Source: Dickeya zeae NCPPB 2538 (lineage in GTDB: Bacteria > Pseudomonadota > Gammaproteobacteria > Enterobacterales > Enterobacteriaceae). From it: a stretch of DNA of 64,000 nt. The stretch covers positions 2,054,124 through 2,118,123 of the forward strand of contig NZ_CM001977.1 of the NCBI RefSeq assembly GCF_000406165.1. The letters run 5' to 3'. The translations under genes were made by a program, and so were the position numbers. Shown piece after piece: positions 44,486 to 53,590 of this stretch; position 1 is the stretch's first letter, and each line of letters starts with the position of its first letter. The notes beneath the pieces were generated by a model. That model ran no database searches, was not told where the DNA came from, and was given only the letters and a program-made list of their open reading frames with translations.

Positions 44486-45859
44486 GTGACCTCATTTGCT
44501 GAACTGAACGCGCTTGCTGCGGAACAACTTACCACCTTAAACGAACTGGGGTATCTGTCCATGACCCCGATTCAGGCTGCGGCATTACCGGCGATCCTCG
44601 CCGGGAAAGATGTCCGCGCGCAGGCGAAAACCGGCAGCGGCAAAACGGCGGCTTTCGGGCTGGGCCTGCTGCAGCATCTGGATGCCGGGCAGTTCAATAC
44701 CCAGTCGTTGGTGCTGTGCCCAACCCGCGAACTGGCCGATCAGGTTGCTAATGAGTTGCGTCGTCTGGCGCGTGGTATGCCGAACATCAAAGTGTTGGTG
44801 TTGTGCGGCGGCGTACCCTTTAGCATCCAGCGCGACTCGCTGATTCATGCTCCCCATATTATTGTCGCCACACCGGGCCGACTGTTGGATCACCTGAAAA
44901 AAGAGACCGTCAGCCTTGATGCGTTGCAAACATTGGTGCTGGATGAAGCGGATCGCATGCTCGATATGGGGTTTGCCGACGCTATCGACGAGGTAATTCA
45001 CCACGCACCGGTTGAACGTCAGACTCTGCTGTTTTCCGCCACCTGGCCAGAGGCGATTGCCGCCATCAGCCGCCGTATTCAGCGTGATCCGTTGGTCATT
45101 GAAATTGACACGGTGGATGAATTGCCTGCGGTTGAGCAGCAATTCTATGAGGTGTCGCGCAACGGCAAGCTCGATCTGCTGCAAAAGTTGCTGAGCCGTG
45201 AACAGCCCGCGTCCTGCGTCGTGTTCTGCAATACCAAGAAAGATTGTCAGGCGGTATACGATGCGTTGACCCACAGTAACCAAAGTGTACTGGCGCTGCA
45301 CGGCGACATGGAGCAGCGCGATCGCGACCAGACATTGGTACGTTTCGCCAATGGCAGCAGCCGTGTGTTGGTGGCAACCGACGTTGCCGCACGCGGGCTG
45401 GATATTAAAGCGCTGGAAATGGTGATTAACTACGAACTATCGTGGGATCCTGAAGTGCATGTTCATCGTATCGGCCGTACCGCCCGTGCGGGTGAACAGG
45501 GGCTTGCCATCAGCCTGTGCGCGCCGGAAGAAGCCCAGCGAGCGAATGCACTGGAAGAGATGCTGAAGATGAAACTGACCTGGCATCCATTGCCCAGTGG
45601 GTTGCGTATCACCCCGCTGGAGGCCGCAATGGCAACGCTGTGTATCGATGGTGGCAAAAAAGCCAAAATGCGCCCCGGCGATATTCTGGGCGCGCTAACC
45701 GGCGACATGGGGCTGGATGGCGCGGATATCGGCAAGATTACGATCCACCCGATGCACGCTTATGTAGCCGTAAAGCAGTCGCTGGCGCGTCAGGTTTGGA
45801 AGCAACTGCAACAAGGCAAAATTAAAGGGAAGACGGTGAAGGTCCGGTTGTTAAAGTGA
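44486..45859 (+). CDS. dbpA: DEAD-box RNA helicase DbpA
   Basis: An rRNA-specific helicase acting in 50S assembly, recruited to 23S hairpin 92 by its C-terminal RNA-recognition domain. Motifs: GYLSMTPIQAAALPAILAGK (Q), RAQAKTGSGKTAAFGLGLLQ (I), LVLDEADRMLDMGF (II), LLFSATWPEAI (III) and HRIGRTARAGEQGL (VI); the C-terminal domain includes DGGKKAKMRPGDILGALTGD. The start is GTG 44486 (VTSFAELNAL matches E. coli), giving 457 residues, exactly E. coli length; the frame is open from 44414 without support. Confidence 0.95.
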   Translation: MTSFAELNALAAEQLTTLNELGYLSMTPIQAAALPAILAGKDVRAQAKTGSGKTAAFGLGLLQHLDAGQFNTQSLVLCPTRELADQVANELRRLARGMPNIKVLVLCGGVPFSIQRDSLIHAPHIIVATPGRLLDHLKKETVSLDALQTLVLDEADRMLDMGFADAIDEVIHHAPVERQTLLFSATWPEAIAAISRRIQRDPLVIEIDTVDELPAVEQQFYEVSRNGKLDLLQKLLSREQPASCVVFCNTKKDCQAVYDALTHSNQSVLALHGDMEQRDRDQTLVRFANGSSRVLVATDVAARGLDIKALEMVINYELSWDPEVHVHRIGRTARAGEQGLAISLCAPEEAQRANALEEMLKMKLTWHPLPSGLRITPLEAAMATLCIDGGKKAKMRPGDILGALTGDMGLDGADIGKITIHPMHAYVAVKQSLARQVWKQLQQGKIKGKTVKVRLLK

Positions 45860-45918
45860 GTGGATGACCGTTATCAGGTACTCTCTCGTTGCCTTGGCGA
45901 GTGGATAATCTCAGGGAT

Positions 45919-45940
45919 TCTGGCCGTTGCTGCGGCCAGA
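45919..45940 (+). terminator. Hairpin after dbpA
   Basis: TCTGGCCG (45919-45926) pairs with CGGCCAGA (45933-45940) around TTGCTG. There is no T run directly after it, so factor-independent termination is uncertain. Confidence 0.45.
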
Positions 45941-46225
45941 GTCTGTAGCGGTGTCTTTATTTCGATAGTTTTATGAAAGCCAAAATATAGAAAATGAGCT
46001 AATTATTAGTTCGGTCTTAATTTATCTACCTATACCATCTCGTTAATATAAAATATGAGAGTTAGAACACGTAAAATATAAATTTTCATAAAATGACACA
46101 TAAGTAAATTACTATTACAATGTAAGTTCTGGTGGGTTTATAGGCTGTCCCCATCAGTATCAGAAATAATAACTTCGATTATTTCCAATTATTTCCTAAT
46201 GTTCATGTTATTAAGGATGGATGCT
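45941..46225. promoter_or_regulatory. AT-rich leader region of xynA
   Basis: A 285-base stretch, strongly AT-rich from about 45990 to 46200, unlike the GC-rich flanks. It contains no credible gene and must carry the xynA promoter; I could not assign operators. Confidence 0.5.
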
Positions 46226-47467
46226 ATGAATGGAAATGTAACTTGCTGGGTTCGTCATTGTTTAAGTGCAGCTTTATTCGTATCAACCGCAGCAGGCACC
46301 TTCGCGGCCTATGCGGATACCGTGAAAATTGACGCAAAAATTAATTATCAAACAATTCAAGGTTTTGGTGGGATGAGTGGCGTCGGTTGGATCAATGATC
46401 TCACCACAGAACAAATTAATTCTGCATACGGTAGTGGGGAGGGGCAGATAGGGCTGTCGATTATGCGTGTCCGAATTGATCCAGACTCCACTAGATGGAA
46501 TATACAGGTTCCGAGTGCACGTCAGGCTGTTTCGCTGGGGGCCAAAATAATGGCAACCCCCTGGTCACCACCGGCGTATATGAAAAGCAACAATAGCCTG
46601 ATAAACGGTGGGCGTTTACTACCGACGTATTATTCTGCTTATACTTCGCACCTGCTGGATTTCTCCAAATATATGCAGACTAACGGCGCACCGTTGTATG
46701 CCATTTCAATACAAAACGAGCCAGACTGGAAACCTGACTATGAATCCTGCGAATGGAGTGGAGATGAATTTAAAAACTATCTCAAATCGCAAGGATCCAA
46801 ATTTGGCTCTCTTAAAGTCATTGTCGCGGAGTCGCTAGGTTTTAACCCGGCGTTAACTGACCCGGTATTGAAAGACAGTGACGCATCAAAATATGTGTCA
46901 ATCATCGGCGGGCACCTGTATGGCACGACACCTAAACCGTACCCGTTAGCACAAAATGCCGGTAAGCAGCTGTGGATGACCGAACACTACGTTGATTCCA
47001 AACAGTCAGCTAATAACTGGGCATCGGCTATTGAGGTGGGAACTGAACTGAATGCCAGTATGGCGTCAAACTATAGTGCCTATGTCTGGTGGTATATCCG
47101 TCGCTCGTATGGATTATTGACGGAAGACGGCAAAGTCAGTAAGCGGGGTTATGTGATGTCACAATATGCCCGCTTCGTTCGCCCTGGCGCTCTGCGTATT
47201 CAGGCAACGGAAAATCCCCAGTCAAATGTTCATCTGACTGCGTATAAGAACACAGATGGAAAAATGGTGATTGTTGCGGTCAATACCAATGACTCAGACC
47301 AAATGCTGTCGCTGAATATCAGTAACGCCAACGTGACTAAATTTGAGAAATACAGCACATCAGCATCGCTGAACGTTGAATATGGCGGCTCGTCCCAGGT
47401 TGATAGTAGAGGGAAAGCAACGGTATGGCTGAACCCGTTAAGTGTGACAACGTTTGTCAGTAAATAA
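46226..47467 (+). CDS. xynA: Secreted GH30 glucuronoxylan endo-beta-1,4-xylanase XynA
   Basis: Cuts methylglucuronoxylan of plant cell walls next to glucuronic acid side groups. It is nearly identical to XynA of Erwinia (Dickeya) chrysanthemi. The signal peptide ends ...TFAAYA before DTVKIDAKINY; the (beta/alpha)8 barrel carries the acid/base Glu in LYAISIQNEPDWKPDYES and the nucleophile Glu in KQLWMTEHYVDSK; a beta-sheet domain ends LNPLSVTTFVSK. ATG 46226 (MNGNVTCWV) matches the published start and gives 413 residues; ATG 46199 adds nine unsupported residues. It sits in AT-richer sequence than its neighbours, fitting acquisition. Confidence 0.95.
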   Translation: MNGNVTCWVRHCLSAALFVSTAAGTFAAYADTVKIDAKINYQTIQGFGGMSGVGWINDLTTEQINSAYGSGEGQIGLSIMRVRIDPDSTRWNIQVPSARQAVSLGAKIMATPWSPPAYMKSNNSLINGGRLLPTYYSAYTSHLLDFSKYMQTNGAPLYAISIQNEPDWKPDYESCEWSGDEFKNYLKSQGSKFGSLKVIVAESLGFNPALTDPVLKDSDASKYVSIIGGHLYGTTPKPYPLAQNAGKQLWMTEHYVDSKQSANNWASAIEVGTELNASMASNYSAYVWWYIRRSYGLLTEDGKVSKRGYVMSQYARFVRPGALRIQATENPQSNVHLTAYKNTDGKMVIVAVNTNDSDQMLSLNISNANVTKFEKYSTSASLNVEYGGSSQVDSRGKATVWLNPLSVTTFVSK

Positions 47468-47534
47468 CGTGTCGCATTAGTCTGTAGTCGTCACGATGTG
47501 ATCTGACAAATCAGTCTGAACAGTCTGAAAATAC

Positions 47535-47593
47535 GAGAGCTACCGATTGTGGCAAGGGGAAATACCCTGAAGTAAGTACAAAAGGTGGCTCTC
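47535..47593. repeat. Imperfect inverted repeat after xynA
   Basis: GAGAGCTACC (47535-47544) and GGTGGCTCTC (47584-47593) pair over 10 bp with one G-T wobble, around a 39-base loop. It lies between the convergent xynA and AraC-type genes and may act as a terminator, though no T run follows. Confidence 0.45.
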
Positions 47594-47616
47594 AACCTAT
47601 TATGTAGTACAACCCG

Positions 47617-48453
47617 CTATGCAATACAACCCGCCGCGTATGCGCCGGGCGTGATACCAAAATGCGACCTGAAATTTTTAATCAAATGACTCTGATCGAA
47701 AAAGCCGGCCGAGTGTGCTGTTTCAATTGCACTCACACCTTGAGATAACAGCGCTTTGGCTTTGAAGAGCCTGATTTGTGTTAAATAACGATGCACAGAG
47801 AGCCCGGTAGTCGCCTGAAAAACGCGCATAAAATGAAACTCACTCATGCCAACCGCAGTCGCCACATCTTTCACACTGACTTTTTTATCATGCATGTCCT
47901 GCAAATAATCAATCGCATCGCGAATATCCGCTCTTGAATATAGCCGATGGGTTGTATAACCAGAGCGCTTACCATATTGATGAATGAGACAACTTAACGC
48001 ACCGAATAAAGCACACTCTTTCTCAAGAACATCATCACTGGTTAATAATACCGACGAGGTGTGGATAAGCTGTCTGGCCAGACCCTGATCATAGCGCATT
48101 GCGCCTTTGCCAAAATGTAAATAGCCGTGCCCTTTGAGAGTGGTGTCAGCGATTTTATTCAGCAGTTTTTCTGACGGATAAAGGGCGCAATAATCCCATC
48201 CTTTATCTCGCTCAAACGCTTCACCCGTATGGATTTCTCCTGGGTGAATAACCATGACGGTACCTGCGGTCGCGACACCGATATCCCGGCATATCCGATT
48301 TTTCTGGGCCCCTCGAGCAAAGGCGGCGATAACGAACTCCTCATGAAAATGAGGTGGGTAGCTGTGCTCGAAACAGGACGCTTGCAAAATTTCTGTCCCG
48401 TCAAACAAACCCGAATCTTTCCAGAGTTTGATGTTATCGCGTGTATTTATCAT
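47617..48453 (-). CDS. AraC-family transcriptional regulator
   Basis: A 278-residue regulator with an N-terminal cupin sensor domain (HSYPPHFHEEFVIAAFARGA, GTVMVIHPGEIHTGEAFERD) and a C-terminal double HTH (VSVKDVATAVGMSEFHFMRV; KAKALLSQGVSAIETAHSAG, FFDQSHLIKNFRSHFGITPG). Regulators of this shape often sit divergent to azlCD-type exporters, as here, and control them. The ligand is unknown. The intergenic region to azlC is about 120 bases. Confidence 0.9.
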   Translation of the reverse strand: MINTRDNIKLWKDSGLFDGTEILQASCFEHSYPPHFHEEFVIAAFARGAQKNRICRDIGVATAGTVMVIHPGEIHTGEAFERDKGWDYCALYPSEKLLNKIADTTLKGHGYLHFGKGAMRYDQGLARQLIHTSSVLLTSDDVLEKECALFGALSCLIHQYGKRSGYTTHRLYSRADIRDAIDYLQDMHDKKVSVKDVATAVGMSEFHFMRVFQATTGLSVHRYLTQIRLFKAKALLSQGVSAIETAHSAGFFDQSHLIKNFRSHFGITPGAYAAGCIA

Positions 48454-48576
48454 GAATAACCGTGACCTGAATGAAAGACGCCAGGAGAGAGGCGCAGAAG
48501 CAGGATTATCCTATCACTCATTATCAGACTACTTAAAATCAGTGACTCGTCAATGTCTGGTCTACGGGAGTTTCTG

Positions 48577-49317
48577 ATGTCAGTGACGCACGAAACGGGA
48601 GAGGGTAGCAGAGCGTACACGTTGTTCAGGGCTGGCGTGGTGGCGTGTCTGCCAACCATCACCGGTTATTGGAGCATTGGTTTTGCTGCTGGCGCTATTG
48701 GAACGCTATCTGGTTTTTCTGTTGTGCAAACCGCATTGCTTGCAGGCGTGCTGTATGCGGGCTCTGCCCAGTTTTTATTCTATTCCCTGTGGGCTGCTGG
48801 CGCGGAAACAGTTTCCATTGTGTTGAGTGTGGTATTAGTCAATTTACGTTATTTACTCATGAGCTCAGCGCTCAGCCTTTATTTTAGAGAGAACACCATG
48901 AGTCAAAAAATACTCAATGGTATTCTTCTTACGGATGAAACATTTGGCGTTGCCGCTGAGTATGGCGCTCGGCAGGGCGTTTTACCATTTTACTGGATGT
49001 TTGGCCTAAACTTTGCTGCCTGGGTTAACTGGGTGATTGCGTGTATCGCCGGGGCCTGGCTTGCCTCCGCCATTCCTGAATCCCTAATGAAAGGGTTAAG
49101 TTTTAGCCTCGTATCCATGTTCATTGGGCTAGTGCTGATGACATGGTTTGCCAGTAAGCGAAAAGCGCTTGAGTTTTTCACCATTGTGACCTCAATGATG
49201 ATCACCGCCTGTTTCGCAGGGCATCTTGATATGAGTTTACTGGTCGTTATCGCTGCCGCCGTATCAGCAACAGTGACAACGATAGCCCTCAGGCTGATGG
49301 AGAGACATGGAGATTAA
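48577..49317 (+). CDS. azlC: AzlC-family branched-chain amino acid exporter, large subunit
   Basis: The multi-span inner-membrane subunit of an AzlCD exporter (branched-chain amino acids or analogues). It has GVVACLPTITGYWSIGFAAG, LLAGVLYAGSAQFLFYSLWA and VVLVNLRYLLMSSALSLYFR, and about seven hydrophobic segments. ATG 48577 has GGGAG at 48566-48570 and gives 246 residues; ATG 48553 is an alternative. It is divergent from an AraC regulator and followed immediately by azlD. Confidence 0.9.
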   Translation: MSVTHETGEGSRAYTLFRAGVVACLPTITGYWSIGFAAGAIGTLSGFSVVQTALLAGVLYAGSAQFLFYSLWAAGAETVSIVLSVVLVNLRYLLMSSALSLYFRENTMSQKILNGILLTDETFGVAAEYGARQGVLPFYWMFGLNFAAWVNWVIACIAGAWLASAIPESLMKGLSFSLVSMFIGLVLMTWFASKRKALEFFTIVTSMMITACFAGHLDMSLLVVIAAAVSATVTTIALRLMERHGD

Positions 49318-49318
49318 T

Positions 49319-49645
49319 ATGGAAAGACATATCATTATTGCTATTACACTTTCTGCTGTGATTACCGGATGCATGCGAGCTCTGCCTATTATTCTTTTGT
49401 CCAGGTTCCGGCTTTCAGTTACGGTGCAGCAATGGCTTAATTTTATCCCTTCAGCCATAATGACAGCTATTATCGTAACTGAGTTGCTAAATAAACCAGC
49501 ACTGACGGAGACGGGAATAAGTCTTTCACTTGTTGCTGCGATTTTTGCTGGGGTTTCTGGTGTGTTATCTCGCAGTCTTTTTATTACTGTCATGTCTGGT
49601 ATGGTGGCGTATTCTTTATTTTCTTATTTTTACGGCGTTCGTTGA
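49319..49645 (+). CDS. azlD: AzlD-family exporter, small subunit
   Basis: The small membrane subunit paired with AzlC. It has three to four hydrophobic segments (HIIIAITLSAVITGCMRALP, FIPSAIMTAIIVTELL, FITVMSGMVAYSLFSYF) and the family motif CMRALPIILLSRFRL. An ATG at 49307 overlaps azlC; ATG 49319 has GGAG at 49309-49312, is preferred and gives 108 residues. Confidence 0.87.
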   Translation: MERHIIIAITLSAVITGCMRALPIILLSRFRLSVTVQQWLNFIPSAIMTAIIVTELLNKPALTETGISLSLVAAIFAGVSGVLSRSLFITVMSGMVAYSLFSYFYGVR

Positions 49646-49710
49646 TAAAAACACGTGTTGTTGGCGTTCAGCTAATATGAGTGTCCGTAAATACTTAACA
49701 CCCGCAATAT

Positions 49711-49744
49711 AAAAAGGAGCATTTCGGGGAGAGATACTCCTTTT
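49711..49744 (+). terminator. Terminator after azlD
   Basis: AAAAGGAG (49712-49719) pairs with CTCCTTTT (49737-49744), the T run being part of the stem. It is preceded by A5 and may act in both directions. Confidence 0.65.
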
Positions 49745-50015
49745 GTACGGTTTCTAAAGCAATATTTTCCTGATGACACCTCAGTACGTTAAGAGCGGTA
49801 TGTTCAACACGTATCCAGTCATGAAGAAAGGTATTGGTATTTTCCCAGTAGTTATTCTGAAAAGGCTATTCTGACGGTGGCAGCAGGCTAGTAGCTGACA
49901 GAAAAAAATCCAGGGCATTTCTGGCTTTTCCAATGACAACATACTATAAACGTTACCACGTTCAGGTGCTGCCATGTTTCAGAATCTAAAGGTAGTTGTC
50001 GCCGTAATCTGGCGT
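49745..50015. other. Non-coding degenerate sequence
   Basis: No credible gene on either strand. Its minus-strand frames adjoin the receptor remnant at 50016 and may be further decayed parts of it, but I cannot read a family motif here. Confidence 0.4.
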
Positions 50016-50193
50016 TCAGCGCCTTAATAGCACGCTGTCGTTGCGTAACACGCTGCCATATATTTTTTTATCAAAGAGATTATTGATGTTGACCCCTACA
50101 CAGTCCTGAAGCAAGAGCAACGACTAAGGTGGTTGCTGAGAGAAAGATTTTCCATTTAGTTTTCAGGTGTTGAGTGATGTCTATCGCTGTCAT
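50016..50193 (-). pseudogene. Remnant of a TonB-dependent receptor with its interior deleted
   Basis: On the minus strand 50193-50080 reads an export signal (LKTKWKIFLSATTLVVALAS) that stops soon after. In another frame, 50103-50016 reads CVGVNINNLFDKKIYGSVLR then a stop; GVNxNNLFDKKxY is the hallmark near the C-terminus of TonB-dependent outer-membrane receptors. A signal peptide joined within a few codons to a receptor tail in a different frame suggests deletion of nearly the whole plug and barrel. The exact start is uncertain. Two unrelated fragments brought together is the alternative. Confidence 0.5.
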
Positions 50194-50230
50194 TATGATT
50201 ATTTATCTATTCATATCAAACAGATATGTA

Positions 50231-50348
50231 TACAGATATACAGATATACAGATATACAGATATACAGATATACAGATATACAGATATACAGATATACAGA
50301 TATACAGATATACAGATATACAGATATACAGATATACAGATATACAGA
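50231..50348. repeat. Perfect octanucleotide tandem array (TACAGATA), about 14.75 copies
   Basis: The 8-bp unit repeats without a single substitution over 118 bases; a partial imperfect unit (CAGATATG) precedes it at 50221. As 8 and 3 share no factor, all three forward frames stay open through the array as the same 8-residue period (YTDIQIYR), so these frames are not evidence of a gene. It lies about 250 bases upstream of the orphan membrane-protein gene at 50603 and upstream of the receptor remnant on the other strand. Uninterrupted long microsatellites of this kind change length by slippage. Confidence 0.95.
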
Positions 50349-50602
50349 GCAGTCTCAGTTCGCAACTTCGCCTCGACCAAGAAGAGATGTAATTGCAGAT
50401 TAACTCTATTATTGCATTGACCTTGGGGACAGAGGCAAGATCACCATTCTTGACGCTATGATTTGTGTCTGGGGGAACGGCGTAATGTTAGTTTCAGCGA
50501 CAGTGATTTTTTTGCCTCGATGTGACTCAGTCCAAACGTTATAGTTCAATGAATTGGCACTACATTACTATTCTATCGGTTCACAATAACCAAGGTGAAT
50601 TT

Positions 50603-51370
50603 ATGCCAATAAGCCGCATCCCAGATACAGAAAGTACGCTGCGTGCAACTAGTTCCGTGTTAGGTTTACTATCGCAAATTGCAGGGTTTACTGTAGGTTT
50701 TACAGGCCTAGCCTACATCATCGGCTGGCGAGAAACTTCAGCATACTATTTTCAGCTTGGGGCACCTTGGGCAACTTCCTTGCTGACTCCGGCACAAGTG
50801 ATGCAAACGAGCATTTCTCTCATCACAATAATTTCGACTTTCGCTTTCATTAGTGTCGTTTCACTTATTACAAAGGATGTGAGTACGAAAGGCCTTCGCC
50901 GCTGGTCAATTTTCTCCCTTACTCTTGCGCTTGTAGCCTATGGCCTATCATTGGTATTGGAAAAACATGTAAGTGCGTTTGCAACCAATACCCTCGTTGG
51001 TGTGAGCGGCTTACTCTGGGCAGTTGCAGCGGGAACGACGGTAGGTGAGTTGATCGCCTGTTTAGCACTTCGAGAATTACAGTGGGGTGGTTATGAAGTC
51101 TATCTATTGAACTTCATTGTCTTATACGGCTTTTCGCAGGCGCCTTCTCTTATGGGGGAGTCAAAGGCGCGCTTAGTTGGGGACACAGTTTCAACTTCAC
51201 TGCCTAGCATTAGTTTGGCTGGAACTGTATCTGGATCATGGAGACTAGTAGGCCCTTGTGGGGACAAATTTTTACTGATTTCTCTCGCATCCGAGCGGCA
51301 AGGTCGATCGTTCAAGCTAGTTAATTCTGAGGATATTGAGGAAATTCGTGCTTCTGGAAGCATAACAAAC
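50603..51370 (+). CDS. Orphan multi-span membrane protein, unknown family
   Basis: Unrecognised. From ATG 50603 (AAGGTG 6 bases upstream; 50522 is an unsupported earlier Met) it encodes 256 residues with four to five hydrophobic segments: LLSQIAGFTVGFTGLAYIIG, SISLITIISTFAFISVVSLI, WSIFSLTLALVAYGLSLVL, TLVGVSGLLWAVAAGTTVGE and YLLNFIVLYGF. The C-terminal 70 residues are soluble, with SWRLVGPCGDKFLLISLASE. Codon use and GC are lower than in the core genes, fitting transfer. It has no operon partner. Confidence 0.7.
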
Positions 51371-51425
51371 TGATTTAACTGGACTGACCTATCTCGCTCA
51401 AACGTGTACTACCTGTGGTCGAAAA

Positions 51426-51453
51426 GAAAATCCACGCAATTGCGCGGATTTTC
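51426..51453. terminator. Hairpin between the orphan membrane gene and ychF
   Basis: GAAAATCC (51426-51433) pairs with GGATTTTC (51446-51453), with inner pairing of GCAATTGC. It lies between convergent genes, with A/T runs inside the stem, so it can act both ways. Confidence 0.65.
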
Positions 51454-51509
51454 TGGGTTTGCGGGTCTTCAAGAGATACAGAGCGATCTCATGAGACGAC
51501 AAATTTTAT

Positions 51510-52601
51510 TTAGACGTTAAACAGGAAGTTCATAATATCGCCGTCTTTAACGATATATTCTTTCCCTTCTGAACGCATTTTACCGGCTTCTTTGGCACCT
51601 TGTTCACCTTTGTAAGTGATGAAATCATCAAAGGCGATGGTTTGGGCGCGGATAAAGCCTTTCTCGAAGTCGGTATGAATTTTACCGGCTGCCTGCGGAG
51701 CCGTCGCACCGACCGGGATGGTCCAGGCGCGGACTTCTTTCACCCCGGCGGTGAAATAAGTCTGCAGGTTCAGCAGTGTGTAGCCAGCACGAATCACGCG
51801 GTTTAGCCCCGGTTCTTCCAGGCCCAGTTCGGCCATGAATTCGTCGCGCTCGGCATCGTCCAGCTCGGCAATGTCTGACTCCACTGCCGCGCAGACAGGC
51901 ACCACCACCGAACCTTCGCTGGCAGCGATTTCACGCACTTGATCCAGGTAGGGGTTGTTTTCGAAACCGTCTTCATTAACGTTGGCAATGTACATGGTCG
52001 GCTTTAACGTCAGGAAGCTCAGGTAACGAATGGCGGCCTTCTCTTCTGCACTCAGATCTAAGGCGCGAAGCATGCCAGCCTTTTCCAGTTGCGGCAGGCA
52101 TTTTTCCAGCGCCGCTTGCTCAATTTTAGCGTCTTTGTCGCCGCCTTTGGCTTTCTTCTGTACACGGTGCAGCGCACGTTCACAGGTATCCAGATCCGCC
52201 AGCGCCAGTTCGGTGTTAATGGTATCGATATCTTCCGCCGGGTTCACTTTACCCGCAACGTGGATGATATTTTCATTCTCAAAGCAACGTACCACATGGC
52301 CGATGGCTTCGGTTTCACGGATGTTGGTCAGGAACTGGTTACCCAGACCTTCACCTTTGGAGGCACCCTTTACCAGACCGGCGATATCCACAAATTCCAT
52401 GGTGGTGGGGATGGTACGCTGCGGCTTGACAATCTCAGCCAGTTGGTCGAGGCGTAGATCCGGCATCGGCACCACGCCGGTGTTGGGTTCGATAGTACAA
52501 AACGGAAAGTTGGCCGCTTCGATACCGGCTTTGGTCAGCGCGTTGAACAGAGTAGATTTACCCACGTTAGGCAGCCCAACGATACCGCATTTGAATCCCA
52601 T
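51510..52601 (-). CDS. ychF: Ribosome-associated OBG-family ATPase YchF
   Basis: A GTPase-like protein that hydrolyses ATP, binds ribosomes and moderates oxidative-stress responses. The G1 loop is KCGIVGLPNVGKSTLFNALT, G3 region VDIAGLVKGASKGEGLGNQF, and the C-terminal TGS domain includes GVKEVRAWTIPVGATAPQAA. At 363 residues it equals E. coli YchF. It follows pth on the same strand, the conserved pth-ychF pair. Confidence 0.96.
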   Translation of the reverse strand: MGFKCGIVGLPNVGKSTLFNALTKAGIEAANFPFCTIEPNTGVVPMPDLRLDQLAEIVKPQRTIPTTMEFVDIAGLVKGASKGEGLGNQFLTNIRETEAIGHVVRCFENENIIHVAGKVNPAEDIDTINTELALADLDTCERALHRVQKKAKGGDKDAKIEQAALEKCLPQLEKAGMLRALDLSAEEKAAIRYLSFLTLKPTMYIANVNEDGFENNPYLDQVREIAASEGSVVVPVCAAVESDIAELDDAERDEFMAELGLEEPGLNRVIRAGYTLLNLQTYFTAGVKEVRAWTIPVGATAPQAAGKIHTDFEKGFIRAQTIAFDDFITYKGEQGAKEAGKMRSEGKEYIVKDGDIMNFLFNV

Positions 52602-52730
52602 GTTTATGTCACCTTAAAAATCACTAATCATCAGGCTTTGCGTGTAGAAAGCCTGTCAGAATGGAAAAAGTCAGTCTTGATGCTAATTATACACATAATG
52701 TGGCATGAACTCGATCCACCCGATGTTTCA

Positions 52731-53318
52731 TCATGATGCTTTGAACGAATGCAGGCGGTTCATGGCTTTGACCATGTCTTCTTTCATCAAAATATCGGTA
52801 CAGCGCAAGGATTCGTCGATAGCCTGATCGATCAGCGTCTGTTCGCTGACGGGCGGCTTACCGAGCACGAATCCCACCACTTTGTTTTTATCGCCCGGAT
52901 GGCCGATGCCGATGCGTAAACGGTGGAAATTGGGGTTATTGCCCAGTTTACTGACGATATCTTTCAGCCCGTTGTGACCACCGTGACCGCCGCCGAGTTT
53001 CAGCTTGGCAACACCGGGTGGCAAATCCAGTTCATCGTGTGCCACCAAAATTTCATCAGGCTGGATGCGATAAAAGGTTGCCATCGCAGCGACAGCTTTA
53101 CCGCTCAGATTCATGAACGTTGTCGGCACCAGCAAACGTACATCGTTGCCTGCCAGAGACAGGCGTGCGGTATAGCCGAAAAATTTACTCTCTTCTTTCA
53201 GCGGCTGTCGGTAGGCGTCAGCCAGGCGGTCAACGTACCAGGCGCCCGCATTGTGGCGGGTGGCGGCATATTCGGCACCAGGGTTCGCCAGGCCTACAAT
53301 CAATTTGATACCACTCAC
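52731..53318 (-). CDS. pth: Peptidyl-tRNA hydrolase
   Basis: Recycles tRNA from prematurely released peptidyl-tRNA. The 195-residue product has the catalytic His in AATRHNAGAWYVDRL, the FMNLSGKAVAAM segment and GGHGGHNGLKDIVSKLGNNP with the substrate-binding Asn/His. Length equals E. coli (194). It precedes ychF by about 130 bases and is divergent from ychH, as in E. coli. Confidence 0.96.
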   Translation of the reverse strand: MSGIKLIVGLANPGAEYAATRHNAGAWYVDRLADAYRQPLKEESKFFGYTARLSLAGNDVRLLVPTTFMNLSGKAVAAMATFYRIQPDEILVAHDELDLPPGVAKLKLGGGHGGHNGLKDIVSKLGNNPNFHRLRIGIGHPGDKNKVVGFVLGKPPVSEQTLIDQAIDESLRCTDILMKEDMVKAMNRLHSFKAS

Positions 53319-53590
53319 AGTTGCATACCACTCATTATTGGATACGACTCACGCGATACGTTTTCAAACGGCCAGGGGCGCGCCACGTATCTGGGAAATT
53401 GGCAAAGCCGATAGTGTAACGCAGGGGCAGTTGATCACCAACATGTGATCCTTCACGCAACCTCAGGCGTAGGGGCTGCTTATACTGTGAGCAGATCAGA
53501 AGGACACGCAGCACTATTTTAATTATTCATCGTGGTCTAATTATTTTCCCTGGTCTGATTATTTCCACTGGATATTTCTGGAGGTGAAAT

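Noticed and set aside
50231..50348. Octamer array as a CRISPR
   Set aside because: The units are 8 bp with no spacers and no cas genes nearby.
50167..50420. Three overlapping frames encoding YTDIQIYR-type repeats
   Set aside because: Every frame through an 8-bp repeat without stops stays open; no ribosome site or flanking conserved domain supports a protein.
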